A stretch of DNA of 14,898 nt from Bryobacterales bacterium (GCA_003164075.1 PLRZ01000676.1:21500-36397), one strand, 5' to 3'; positions 1 through 7,186 are shown, numbered from the stretch's first letter. The notes: generated by a model from the letters alone, not told the origin. Numbers and translations: made by a program.

Positions 1-348
1 GAAAGAAGCGAGTCGGATTTCGACCCCGGCGCCAAGTACCACGTCGCCGCCAATGTGCCCTATATGCGCTATTTTCTGGCCGACATTCTGCAGTTCCAGT
101 TTCACCGCGCGCTTTCGCAAACGGCCGGCTGCACCGGTCCGTTGAATCGCTGCTCCATCTACGGTAATAAGGATGCCGGCGCCAAACTGAACAGCATGCT
201 GGAAATGGGCCTCAGCCAACCATGGCAGGACGCACTGGAGAAGATCGCCGGTACCCGCGAAATGGACGCCACGGCGATCCGCGATTATTTCGCGCCCTTA
301 CAGAAGTGGCTGGACGAGCAGAACCAGGGGAAGCAGGTAGGCTGGTAA
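1..348 (+). CDS. Peptidase M2 family (peptidyl-dipeptidase A / ACE-like), C-terminal part
   Basis: Only the last 115 codons are in the window; the frame is open from base 1 and stops with TAA at 346-348. The residues match the C-terminal end of angiotensin-converting-enzyme-like M2 metallopeptidases, which release dipeptides from peptide C-termini. Visible family landmarks are [39 protein letters not shown] and the closing YFAPLQKWL. From memory these align well with the end of human ACE (FDPGAKFH, VPYIRYF, QFQFHEAL, HTGPL). The conserved FQFH and Tyr-rich segments contribute to the substrate and chloride sites in ACE. The HExxH zinc motif lies upstream, outside the window. Bacterial M2 enzymes are usually exported, but no signal can be checked here. 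The next gene starts 536 bp downstream, so this is probably the end of its transcription unit. Confidence 0.93.
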   Translation, partial: ERSESDFDPGAKYHVAANVPYMRYFLADILQFQFHRALSQTAGCTGPLNRCSIYGNKDAGAKLNSMLEMGLSQPWQDALEKIAGTREMDATAIRDYFAPLQKWLDEQNQGKQVGW

Positions 349-360
349 GGGGGCGGTGAG

Positions 361-416
361 CTTTCAGCGTTCAGCCGGGATGCCGCGTCGAGGCGCGGTC
401 CAAGGGAGGCTGAAAG
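361..416 (+). terminator. Weak inverted repeat after the M2 peptidase gene
   Basis: The 8-bp arms CTTTCAGC (361-368) and GCTGAAAG (409-416) are perfect reverse complements separated by 40 nt. They start 12 nt after the M2 stop codon. No T-run follows and the loop is long, so this is at best a weak terminator and may be chance. Confidence 0.2.
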
Positions 417-531
417 TGCGGATCGGGCTGACGAGCAGTTTCCAGAGAGCCGGGGTCGGTGGCCTGGGACAATGGCGAGTCATCTCAGGTCAGACCAGGA
501 ATCAAGCGCTTTGCTGGCTGACAAGCAACGA

Positions 532-565
532 TCTCTCGCGAAGTCGCCAAGGTCGCCAAGGAAAT
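532..565. repeat. Short degenerate tandem repeat
   Basis: The tract contains CTCTCGCGAAG followed by two exact copies of the 9-mer GTCGCCAAG (543-560). Similar tracts of the type 'cgcgaag-gcgccaagg' turn up in intergenic DNA of many environmental bacteria. That comparison is from memory; copy number in this genome cannot be judged from one window. Confidence 0.4.
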
Positions 566-599
566 GCCCTCACCCGTTGTTAAGCTGCCCGTAGGGCCA

Positions 600-627
600 C
601 TTTTTCGGGGCCCAGTCGCCGAAAAAG
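600..627. other. Perfect 9-bp hairpin at the edge of the repeat element
   Basis: CTTTTTCGG (600-608) and CCGAAAAAG (619-627) form a perfect 9-bp stem with a 10-nt loop. It ends 5 bp before the palindrome-ended element at 633. It could be a transcription terminator working on either strand, or part of the mobile-like element. The sequence does not decide between these. Confidence 0.4.
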
Positions 628-632
628 CGTAG

Positions 633-791
633 CTGGTTTCTGTCGCGAAACTGCTGCGCGGCGGAGCAGCACCGCTCCCTTGCGGTCACGGCTCGGTAAC
701 AAGTCTCGTGGAGTCATCGCGGCGTTTTCCGGGCCGCGCGGGTCAGCAAGCGTTCCTTGCCACCCGAAGTGAGTTTCGCGACAGAAACTAG
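633..791. repeat. 159-bp MITE-like element, copy A, with 20-bp terminal inverted repeats
   Basis: The left end, CTGGTTTCTGTCGCGAAACT (633-652), and the right end, AGTTTCGCGACAGAAACTAG (772-791), are reverse complements over 19 of 20 positions. There is no room for a transposase. The interior matches copy B (2562-2699) only after reverse-complementing B, so the two copies are in opposite orientation. Copy A has about 21 bp extra next to its left end. Shared interior blocks include CGGCTCGGTAACAAGTC. Copy A lies 93 bp before the GH28-like gene and copy B 21 bp after it. I see no clear target-site duplication. Confidence 0.8.
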
Positions 792-884
792 ACAGCGGGC
801 CGATAACCGCACGGTGCGATGCACGAATATCAACCCGGCTGGCATTGCGCTCGGCTGAGCCAGCATGATAGATGTTGTGTGTTT

Positions 885-2540
885 ATGGAACGCCGCGATC
901 TCTTGAAACTCTCGCCGCTGGCACTCGCCTCTATCGGTCATGTCGCCCGCGCCCAGGCGGCCAGTCCCGCCGCCAACGATGCCGTCTTCAACGTCCGCGC
1001 CTATGGCGCCACCGGCGACGGCAAGACCGTCGACACGCCGGCCATCAACCGCGCTATTGAAGCTGTGGCCGGCGCCGGTGGAGGCACGCTGCTCTTCCCG
1101 GCGGGCACGTATCTCTGCTTCACGATCCACCTGCGCAGCAAAGTCGACCTGTGTCTGGCGCGGGGGTGCACGATCCTGGCCGCCGATTCGCCCAAGCCCG
1201 GCGAAACTACCGGCTATAACGGCGGCGTCTATGACGCGGCCGAGCCCAACACAGGCTGGGACGCCTATCAGGATTACGGCCACAATCACTGGCGCAACTC
1301 ATTGTTTTACGGCGAGGGTCTCAGCGACTTCGCCATTCTGGGCCCGGGCCTCATTCACGGAGCAGGCCTTTCGCACGGCGCCCGCAGCACCAACAACGCC
1401 CCTACGCGCGGCAATTATCCCTTGTACGCCGCCGAGCAAGCGGGTGTGGGCAACAAAGCCATCGCTCTCAAGAACTGCCGTAACGTGGTCCTGCGCGACA
1501 TCTCCATCCTCAAGGCCGGCCACTTCGCCCTGCTGGCCACGGGCGTCGACAACCTCACCATCGACAATGTCCTGGTGGATACCGACCGCGACGGCTTCGA
1601 TATCGATTGCTGCCGGAATGTCCGCGTCTCCAACTGTACGGTCAACTCCCCCTGGGATGACGCCATCTGTCCCAAGTCGAGCTATGCGCTGGGCTACCAG
1701 CGCTCCACCGATAACGTCACCATTACCAACTGCTTTGTCACCGGAACGTATGTGCTGGGCAGCGTGATGGACGGCACGTGGAAGAAATATCCCGATGACG
1801 CGCGGGGCATCCCGCGCAACGGCCGCATCAAATGCGGCACGGAATCGAACGGCGGCTTCCGCAACATCACCATTTCGAACTGCGTCTGCGAAGGCTCCAA
1901 GGGTATCTCGCTCGAAAGCTCCGACGGCGCTCTGCTGGAAGACATCGCGATCTCAAACGTCACCCTGCGCGACACCGGCGACGCGCCACTCTTTCTGCGC
2001 CTGAACCGCAGGAACAGAGGCCCGAAAGAAACCATGCGGCCCGGCACGCTGCGCCGCGTGCTGATCTCGAATCTGGTCTCGCACAACTCGGCTTCGTCGA
2101 CGGCTTCGCTGCTCTCGGGCATCCCCTCGAACCTCATCGAAGACGTCAAGCTCTCGAACTGCTATTTCGGTCATCGAGGACTGCCGGCCGTAGTGGCCGC
2201 CCGCGGCGGGACCGCACCGATGCCGGACTGGCACACCATCGACGTGCCCGAGAACGAAGAGAGTTACCCGGAGCTCACCAGTTTCGGCCCGACGCCGGCA
2301 AATGGATTCTTCATTCGGCATCTGAAGAACCTCGAAATGTCGCACGTCGAAATCGCTCCGGCGATCGCCGATCCACGCCCTGCGTTGTGGCTCGAAGACG
2401 TGCGGCGTGCCGATTTCTTCGCGGTGACGGCGCCGCCGCAGCCGAATTTCGCGTTGCGCAACGTCAGCGACCTGCGCATTCTCTGGTCGCGCGCGGCCAA
2501 GGACACAACGCTCGCGAGTGTCACCAACCAGACGATCTGA
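885..2540 (+). CDS. Tat-exported GH28-like (pectin-type) right-handed beta-helix hydrolase
   Basis: The protein has 551 residues if it starts at ATG 885. That start gives MERRDLLKLSPLALASIGHV..ARAQA, a twin-arginine-type export signal. An in-frame ATG at 819 would add 22 residues that hide the signal, and neither start has a good ribosome site. Residues 35-80 (VFNVRAYGATGDGKT..INRAI..GGGTLLFPAGTYL) are the usual opening of pectate-lyase-superfamily beta-helix proteins. The GH28 core follows: DRDGFDIDC (about 235-242), WDDAICPK (257-264) and GRIKCGTESNGG (313-324), then beta-helix repeats of the NITISN type. The acidic residues of the GH28 site are kept. The canonical Asn of NTD is Asp, the Gly of GDD is Trp, and the GHG histidine is not evident. 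It therefore belongs to a divergent GH28 branch whose substrate I cannot name; a pectic or rhamnogalacturonan side structure is plausible. Two opposite-facing repeat elements flank it. Confidence 0.85.
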   Translation: MERRDLLKLSPLALASIGHVARAQAASPAANDAVFNVRAYGATGDGKTVDTPAINRAIEAVAGAGGGTLLFPAGTYLCFTIHLRSKVDLCLARGCTILAADSPKPGETTGYNGGVYDAAEPNTGWDAYQDYGHNHWRNSLFYGEGLSDFAILGPGLIHGAGLSHGARSTNNAPTRGNYPLYAAEQAGVGNKAIALKNCRNVVLRDISILKAGHFALLATGVDNLTIDNVLVDTDRDGFDIDCCRNVRVSNCTVNSPWDDAICPKSSYALGYQRSTDNVTITNCFVTGTYVLGSVMDGTWKKYPDDARGIPRNGRIKCGTESNGGFRNITISNCVCEGSKGISLESSDGALLEDIAISNVTLRDTGDAPLFLRLNRRNRGPKETMRPGTLRRVLISNLVSHNSASSTASLLSGIPSNLIEDVKLSNCYFGHRGLPAVVAARGGTAPMPDWHTIDVPENEESYPELTSFGPTPANGFFIRHLKNLEMSHVEIAPAIADPRPALWLEDVRRADFFAVTAPPQPNFALRNVSDLRILWSRAAKDTTLASVTNQTI

Positions 2541-2561
2541 GGCTTCCCCTCGCTGCCTTAA

Positions 2562-2699
2562 CTGGTTTCTGTCGCGAAACTCTGGAAAATGGCAAGGACC
2601 GCTTGCTTGCGCGCGCGGCTCGGAAAACACTGCGATGATTCCACGGGACTTGTTACCGAGCCGCGACCGCCAGGGAGCGGTGCTTGCGACAGAAACTAG
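2562..2699. repeat. 138-bp MITE-like element, copy B, inverted relative to copy A
   Basis: The left end CTGGTTTCTGTCGCGAAACT (2562-2581) is identical to the left end of copy A. The right end TGCGACAGAAACTAG (2685-2699) is shortened relative to copy A's right end. Reverse-complemented, the interior follows copy A closely (GACTTGTTACCGAGCCGCG at 2647-2665 mirrors A's CGGCTCGGTAACAAGTC). It fills most of the 165-bp gap between the convergent GH28-like and M24 genes, ending 6 bp before the M24 stop codon. The partial hairpin it can form might also help terminate transcription from both sides (inference). Confidence 0.8.
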
Positions 2700-2705
2700 C
2701 GCCAG

Positions 2706-4139
2706 CTACTTCCCCGGTAACGTGGAGTGCGCCGCCGAGAGCCCGTGCCGGCGGTCCGCCATCAGTTTCTCGATGTCCGCGATTTCAATCGGCACAAAAG
2801 ACGATAAGTTCTCGTAGCCGGTCCCGGTAATCAGCAGCATGTCCTCCAAACGGAGCCCCAGGTGGTCTTCCTCAATGCGCATTTCCGGCTCGATGGTGAA
2901 GATTTCTCCCGGTTCCAGCGTCTCGGTGGGCATCCGCACGTCGTGGACTTCCATCCCCACGCTGTGTCCCAGACTGGTGGCGCGATCCTGCTGACGGCGG
3001 TAATTCTCCACGAATTTCTGGGCCGCGGACTTGATCTTGCCGTCGGTGAACTTATAGCCGGCCATGATCTCATCCATCTTGACGACCGCTTCCTTGATGA
3101 CGTCGTGCGGAGCGGCGTGCACCTTGATGGAGGTCATCACCGCGCGATAGAGCCGCAGGTAGATGTCGTAATACTCGCGCTGGCGCGGCGTGAACTTACC
3201 GTTCGCCGGAAAAACGCGAGTCACGTCGGACTGGTAATACTTATAATCCGGGGCGTAGTCGAACTGCACCAGGTCGCCATCCTGTAACTTGGAAGTATTG
3301 CGGTGATAGTGGGTGTAGTAAGTGTTCGGTCCGGCGCCGATCAGCGCGAAGTAAGCCGCTCCGAACGCGCCATACTTCTTGAAGACGAATTCCGAATCGG
3401 CCTGCAGTTCATACTCGAACATACCCGGCCGCGCGTCGCGCATGGCCTCCATAATCCCCATGCCGGCGATGCGCGTGGCCTCGCGGATCACGGCGATCTC
3501 GCGCGGACTCTTGATGCCCCGCATGGCGTCGAGAACCGGATCCAGGTTGCGGACCTCGCAATGCGGCGCGGCGTCCTTAATGTGCGCCAGAAAGGCCTGT
3601 TCGCGCGACGTGCGGCCGTCCCACGGGTCGTTCTTGTTGGCCGCCCACAGGCGGTCGGGGTCGCCGGACGAAATACTGCCCAGCACTTCGGGACGGAACG
3701 GCGTGTAGATGGCGCGGCCCTCTTTGGCGAAGCCGTCCACCAGGGCCTGAAAATCGCCGCGCGGCAGCACCGCGTCGATGCCCGTGGCCTTGGCGGCGTC
3801 ATCTCCCGGCGACAGCCCCGGCCCATACATCGACGTCTCGCGCTGGGCATTGCGCGGATTCAGAAATAGCGTGGACCGTTTGCTCTTGCCGTCGACCACC
3901 AGAATGGCGCGCGGCTCCACCACTCCCGAGAGGTAGAAGAACTGGTTGCCCTGGCGCAAGGGCATCTCGCCGGGCGGCTCGGTGGCGCCCAGCAGGATGG
4001 CGGCGCCATCGCCGATCTTCTCCATCACGCGCGCGCGGCGCGACGCAAACTCCTCCGGCGGGAAGATGCCGCTGCCGGTGAAGACCGGTTGCGCCGCCGC
4101 CAGCCCGCCAATCGCCAGCAGGACCAGGTATTTTTTCAT
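2706..4139 (-). CDS. Secreted M24 family metallopeptidase (Xaa-Pro aminopeptidase type)
   Basis: This 477-residue enzyme of the aminopeptidase P fold would remove N-terminal residues preceding proline, or act as a related prolidase. An N-terminal Sec signal (MKKYLVLLAIGGLAAAQ) predicts export. Residues 25-200 form the non-catalytic creatinase-like N-domain with FYLSGV near 68-73. The catalytic pita-bread domain follows. All five dinuclear-metal ligands can be placed: D294 (FDYAPD), D305 (SDVTRVFP), H392 (GHSVGMEVHD), E417 (FTIEPEM) and E432 (RLEDMLL). The assisting histidine is in YTHYHRN (277). The start codon overlaps the coaX stop as ATGA (4136-4139), so it is the last gene of the panB-panC-coaX operon and is probably translationally coupled. 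A secreted peptidase ending a CoA operon is functionally unrelated at first sight; shared transcription may be incidental. Confidence 0.92.
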   Translation of the reverse strand: MKKYLVLLAIGGLAAAQPVFTGSGIFPPEEFASRRARVMEKIGDGAAILLGATEPPGEMPLRQGNQFFYLSGVVEPRAILVVDGKSKRSTLFLNPRNAQRETSMYGPGLSPGDDAAKATGIDAVLPRGDFQALVDGFAKEGRAIYTPFRPEVLGSISSGDPDRLWAANKNDPWDGRTSREQAFLAHIKDAAPHCEVRNLDPVLDAMRGIKSPREIAVIREATRIAGMGIMEAMRDARPGMFEYELQADSEFVFKKYGAFGAAYFALIGAGPNTYYTHYHRNTSKLQDGDLVQFDYAPDYKYYQSDVTRVFPANGKFTPRQREYYDIYLRLYRAVMTSIKVHAAPHDVIKEAVVKMDEIMAGYKFTDGKIKSAAQKFVENYRRQQDRATSLGHSVGMEVHDVRMPTETLEPGEIFTIEPEMRIEEDHLGLRLEDMLLITGTGYENLSSFVPIEIADIEKLMADRRHGLSAAHSTLPGK

Positions 4140-4930
4140 GACGTCTCTCCTCCCGCGCGACCGGCGGCGAGCCCCACCGCGCGCCGCAGCCCCATCAGGG
4201 AAAGTTCGGGCAGGAAGGCATCGAAGAGCCCCTCTTCCTCGAAAAGACGGCCGAACCCGCCGGTCCCGATGACCACCGGCCGGTCCTCCGCGAAATATTC
4301 CTTCGTAATGGCCGCGACGAACGACCGGATGGACGCGAGAGTCCCATAATACAACCCCGACTGGATGCTCTCAATGGTCGACCGGCCCAGCATCTCCGAC
4401 GGGCGCACGATTTCCACCGCCGGCAGTCGCGCCGTCTTCGATTCCAAAGCGGCCATGGACATGTGGATTCCCGGAGCGATGATGCCGCCCAGATATTCCT
4501 TCTCTCTGGTGACCGCGCACAGCGTGGTGGCCGTCCCCAGGTCGACAATCAACAGATTCCGGCCGGGATACCGGGCGACTGCGCCGATGGCGTTGGCGAT
4601 CTTGTCGGCGCCCACTTCCAGCGGATTGCGATAGCGAATCTTCAGCCCGGTCTTCGCGCCCGGTTGCAGCACGAACGGCTCGAAGCGGAAATATTTGCGG
4701 AAGCAATTGCGCAGCGAGTGGACCACGTCGGGCACTACCGAGCATATCGCCGCGCCGTCGATCTCGCTCGGATCGACGCCGTTTTCGCGCAGCACCATGC
4801 GAAAGAAAGTGCCGAACTCGTCGGAGGAGGCGCGGATGTTGGAGGTCCGGCGGAACGTGACGCGCAATTCCTCGCCATCGTAAACCCCGCCGAAGATTTG
4901 AGAATTGCCCACGTCGATGCACAGCAGCAT
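4136..4930 (-). CDS. coaX: Type III pantothenate kinase
   Basis: The 264-residue cytoplasmic enzyme phosphorylates pantothenate to 4'-phosphopantothenate, the first committed step of CoA synthesis. Type III signatures are clear. The N-terminal phosphate motif is MLLCIDVGNSQ (DxGNS, residues 6-10). PLEVGADKIANAIGA (103-117) carries the catalytic Asp109. DLGTATT (130-136) and GGIIAPG (148-154) follow. The usual GADR motif reads GADK, a conservative change. Length is normal for CoaX. It begins 6 nt after the panC stop with GGAG 9 nt before the ATG, and overlaps the M24 start by 4 nt. Placement after panB and panC puts pantothenate synthesis and use in one operon. Type III kinases are described as insensitive to CoA feedback and to pantothenamide analogues (family knowledge). 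Confidence 0.97.
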   Translation of the reverse strand: MLLCIDVGNSQIFGGVYDGEELRVTFRRTSNIRASSDEFGTFFRMVLRENGVDPSEIDGAAICSVVPDVVHSLRNCFRKYFRFEPFVLQPGAKTGLKIRYRNPLEVGADKIANAIGAVARYPGRNLLIVDLGTATTLCAVTREKEYLGGIIAPGIHMSMAALESKTARLPAVEIVRPSEMLGRSTIESIQSGLYYGTLASIRSFVAAITKEYFAEDRPVVIGTGGFGRLFEEEGLFDAFLPELSLMGLRRAVGLAAGRAGGETS

Positions 4931-4936
4931 GGGGAT

Positions 4937-5713
4937 TTACTCCGCGGCGCCGGTTTTCGGCACGGGCACATTGTCGATCAGCCGCACGCCTTCGAGGAAT
5001 ACCGCGGCCAGCCGGCGGCCCCAGTGCTCCTCGACATACTCCACGGCGAGCCCTTCCGCTTCCAGAATTCGCCGCGCGTCTTCGGGGTTCCGGCCGCTGG
5101 TGAGCGCGCGGTAGAGCGCCGCGGCCTGTTCCCGCCCGTGGGGCGAGAGCCGCGCGTTGCGGGAACTCTCGGCCAGTCCGGACGCTGCCCGCACCGTGGG
5201 GCAGGCGACAATCGCCGTGGGAATGAAGAATTCTTCCACCATCTCCGTAACGCTGCGCAGTTGCTGAAAATCCTTTTCGCCGAAATAGGCCCGCTGGGGC
5301 CGCACCAGATTCAGCAGCTTCATCACGATGGTCAGCACGCCCTGTAGAAAGCCGGGCCGATGGGCCGCCTCCATGAGCGCCGCACTCGCGGGCTGCATTC
5401 GATAGCGGTAGCCGTGCGGGTAGAAGTCCGCGGCGGCCGGCGTGAGAACTTCGTCCGCGCCGAGCGATTCCAGAAGCGCCAGATCGCCCGCCAGGGTGCG
5501 CGGATACCGCTCGAGATCCCGCGGATCGTTGAACTGCGTGGGGTTTACGAAAATGCTGACCACCGCCACCTCGTTTTCCGCCCGGCAACGCCGCACCAGC
5601 GAGGCGTGTCCGGCGTGCAGCGCGCCCATGGTGGGCACAAACCCGATGGTCCGGCCGCCGATTTCGCTCCGGCGGGCGGTCCACGAAGCCACGCTATCCC
5701 AGAGCTGCATCAT
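4937..5713 (-). CDS. panC: Pantothenate synthetase (pantoate-beta-alanine ligase)
   Basis: The 258-residue cytoplasmic enzyme joins pantoate and beta-alanine using ATP through a pantoyl-adenylate. Family motifs in order are PTMGALHAGHASL (27-39) with the HIGH-type H33 and H36, FVNPTQF (55-61), FGEKDFQQL (144-152) with K147, and the KMSKS-like LAESSRNARLS (180-190). It is about 20 residues shorter than typical PanC proteins, mainly at the C-terminus. The usual RPGHFxGVxT loop reads RPGFLQGVLT (119-128), so the loop histidine is missing. The residues I know to be catalytically important are intact. Translation starts inside the panB stop (ATGA at 5710-5713); a second ATG at 5710 is also possible. 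The gene lies between panB and coaX in the operon. Confidence 0.97.
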   Translation of the reverse strand: MMQLWDSVASWTARRSEIGGRTIGFVPTMGALHAGHASLVRRCRAENEVAVVSIFVNPTQFNDPRDLERYPRTLAGDLALLESLGADEVLTPAAADFYPHGYRYRMQPASAALMEAAHRPGFLQGVLTIVMKLLNLVRPQRAYFGEKDFQQLRSVTEMVEEFFIPTAIVACPTVRAASGLAESSRNARLSPHGREQAAALYRALTSGRNPEDARRILEAEGLAVEYVEEHWGRRLAAVFLEGVRLIDNVPVPKTGAAE

Positions 5714-6498
5714 TGGTAACTCTCCCCGGCGGCCGGAAAAGTGCCGTTCTTGACCGCCGCGTCAAAGCTCGCGACGGCGTCCGCCACACATCTGGCGCCG
5801 TCGGCAAAACAGCGCACAAACTTCGGCGTTCGGTCGACACTCATGCCCAGCAGATCCTGCAGCACCAGAATTTGCCCATCGCATCCCGCACCCGCGCCGA
5901 TCCCGATGGTGGGAATGCGCAAGGCCGCGGTAACCTCCTCGGCGAGCGCGGCCGGAATGCATTCCAGGACCACCGCAAACGCGCCCAGTTCCTGCAGGGC
6001 GACGGCCTCGCGGACGATGGCGCGGCCGGCATCGTCGCCGCGACCCTGAATCTTGTAGCCGCCATAAGCGTGCACCGATTGCGGCTGCATGCCGAGATGG
6101 CCCATCACCGGGATGCCGCTCTGGGCCATCCGCTGGACGACATCTTCGTGGCCTTCGACGCCCTCCAGTTTCACCGCATGCGCGCCGGCGCTCATCAACG
6201 CCTGGGCCGCGTCGAGCGCCGCCGGCACGCCCTTCCGGAATGAAAGAAACGGCATGTCGGCGACCACCATTTTGCCGCCCGCGCCGCGCGCCACCGCCTC
6301 CGTGTGGCTGCGCATCATGTCGACGCTCGCCGGGAGGGTGGAGGGATGGCCGTACAGGACCATAGCGACGCTATCCCCCACCAGGATGGCGTCGATTGGA
6401 GTGGCGGAGAGCAGACGTGCGAAGGTGTAGTCGTAGCACGTCACCATGGAAAGCTTGCGCTTCCCGGTTTTGGAAGAGAGAAAGTCTTTAGCGAACAT
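5710..6498 (-). CDS. panB: 3-methyl-2-oxobutanoate hydroxymethyltransferase
   Basis: The enzyme transfers a one-carbon unit from 5,10-methylene-tetrahydrofolate to 2-oxoisovalerate to give ketopantoate, the first step of pantothenate synthesis. With ATG 6498 the protein has 262 residues, close to the 264 of E. coli PanB, and GAGG sits 7 nt upstream. An upstream in-frame ATG at 6531 would add 11 residues and is less likely. Motifs are MVTCYDYTFA (18-27), VGDSVAMVLYGHPSTL (40-55) with Mg-binding D42, VADMPF (79-84) with D81, and AVKLEG (108-113) with K110 and E112. PTIGIGAG follows near the substrate loop. It is the first gene of the panB-panC-coaX-M24 operon. A likely extended -10 promoter lies about 107 nt upstream. 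Ketopantoate reductase (panE/ilvC) and panD are not in the window. Confidence 0.97.
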   Translation of the reverse strand: MFAKDFLSSKTGKRKLSMVTCYDYTFARLLSATPIDAILVGDSVAMVLYGHPSTLPASVDMMRSHTEAVARGAGGKMVVADMPFLSFRKGVPAALDAAQALMSAGAHAVKLEGVEGHEDVVQRMAQSGIPVMGHLGMQPQSVHAYGGYKIQGRGDDAGRAIVREAVALQELGAFAVVLECIPAALAEEVTAALRIPTIGIGAGAGCDGQILVLQDLLGMSVDRTPKFVRCFADGARCVADAVASFDAAVKNGTFPAAGESYQ

Positions 6499-6604
6499 GG
6501 CATAGCCTCGGTACCTGTCAAGATCGATCAAGTCCTGGACTTACATGCAGCCCGTGAAGGGCGGCGTGGTCCCACAGTCGCTGCAATTTGTCAGCGCTGG
6601 CCCG

Positions 6605-6613
6605 ATTATAACA
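6605..6613 (-). promoter_or_regulatory. Extended -10 promoter element for the panB operon
   Basis: Read on the minus strand the sequence is TGTTATAAT: a perfect TATAAT preceded by the TGn extension. No good -35 is seen 16-18 bp upstream, which is tolerated for extended -10 promoters. The predicted transcript start is about 100 nt before the panB ATG at 6498. Confidence 0.5.
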
Positions 6614-6723
6614 ATCAACCCCTCGATCCGCGCTCGGAAATGCTCTCCTTCTATTGACGAGGCTTCCGAGTGACTTGCTTCCGAAGTGTGCAGCTCGGAC
6701 AATTGAACCAGGACGGGTTTTCG

Positions 6724-7023
6724 ATGCTCAGAACGAACGCGAATGGGACGAGGGTGATCACAGCACTGGAGGCTAGGACAAGTCTCGGCAAGCTACTGCG
6801 GCAAGTCGATGGCGAGCGCCGGTCCCTCGTGATTCAGAGGCGCGGCACACCCAAGGCCGTTTTGCTGAGCATTCGGGATTATGTTCGCCTGGCAGCGCCC
6901 GAACCCGAACTCCTTCGATTGATCGGTGAAGAGTCGGAGCGGAACGGTACCGGGAAGTTGACGTCTCGCCGGATCGATCGGATCATTAAGGCCGCGCGAA
7001 CACAAAAGACGAAACGCCGATGA
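6724..7023 (+). CDS. Phd/YefM-type antitoxin
   Basis: This protein of 99 residues starts at ATG 6724; a longer frame from 6670 adds 18 residues that do not fit the family. The first 55 residues have the Phd/YefM DNA-binding and dimerisation pattern: RVITALEARTSLGKLLRQV, then RRSLVIQRRGTPKAVLLSIRDYVRL. The tail (residues 60-99) is basic and hydrophilic, as expected for the toxin-binding part. Antitoxins of this type bind and neutralise a partner toxin, often a PIN-domain RNase, and repress their own promoter. The stop overlaps an ATG (ATGA, 7020-7023) that opens a PIN-like frame, the standard toxin position, but that gene is broken. A weak promoter candidate is TTGCTT (6675-6680), 17 bp, GACAAT (6698-6703). 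Without a working partner it may be a relic or may act on another toxin. Confidence 0.8.
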   Translation: MLRTNANGTRVITALEARTSLGKLLRQVDGERRSLVIQRRGTPKAVLLSIRDYVRLAAPEPELLRLIGEESERNGTGKLTSRRIDRIIKAARTQKTKRR

Positions 7024-7162
7024 TTCCGTTGCGGCTCGTCATCGACACCAGTAACCTGGTGACCGGGAAGGTCCGCCACTTCCTGAGGTTCTAGAAAAAA
7101 CGAAAGTGATCGCATCGCGTGAATTCATGAGGCTGATGGCGCGCATCTCCTCAGGTGCGTAA
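7020..7162 (+). pseudogene. PIN-domain toxin remnant (internal deletion plus frameshift)
   Basis: The reading frame opens at ATG 7020, overlapping the antitoxin stop. It gives MIPLRLVIDTSNLVTGKVRHFLRF and stops at TAG 7092-7094. The first ten residues (LRLVIDTS) are the beta-1 strand of PIN toxins with the first metal-binding Asp. The next segment (NLVTGKVRHF) looks like the C-terminal LVTGDKxHF motif of the same family, which normally lies over 90 residues later. Shifting frame near 7085 restores EVLEKTKVIASREFMRLMARISSGA, ending at TAA 7160-7162; this matches the usual end (..VVTPREFLxLL). The best reading is one gene with its middle deleted and one base lost. The remaining acidic active-site residues are gone, so it cannot be an active RNase. 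Confidence 0.75.
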
Positions 7163-7186
7163 ATGTTTTCGGCATTACGGGCAGAA

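Larger units (their letters stand above)
349..884. other. 536-bp non-coding stretch
   Basis: No convincing gene is present; the short open frames here have no recognisable protein features. The stretch holds a weak inverted repeat just after the M2 gene, a degenerate repeated tract at 532-565, a 9-bp hairpin at 600-627, and a palindrome-ended element at 633-791. Bases 792-884 form the immediate upstream region of the GH28-like gene. I found no convincing -35/-10 pair there. Confidence 0.6.

Noticed and set aside
532..791. CRISPR array or tandem-repeat array
   Set aside because: The repeats are only two adjacent 9-mers and a palindrome-ended element; there are no regularly spaced units with unique spacers.
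819..884. Upstream ATG 819 for the first GH28-like gene
   Set aside because: It would bury the twin-arginine signal 22 residues inside the protein.
633..2699. Classical transposon with its own transposase
   Set aside because: The only gene between the elements is the GH28-like hydrolase, and no target-site duplication is clear, so only a MITE-flanked cargo can be claimed.
4371..5684. 437-codon minus-strand frame across panC and coaX
   Set aside because: It is a shifted frame of two clear genes and its product is a low-complexity Arg/Gly/Ala chain.
6499..6531. Earlier ATG for panB at 6531
   Set aside because: The added 11 residues are not typical of PanB, while ATG 6498 has a GAGG at 7 nt and gives the standard length.
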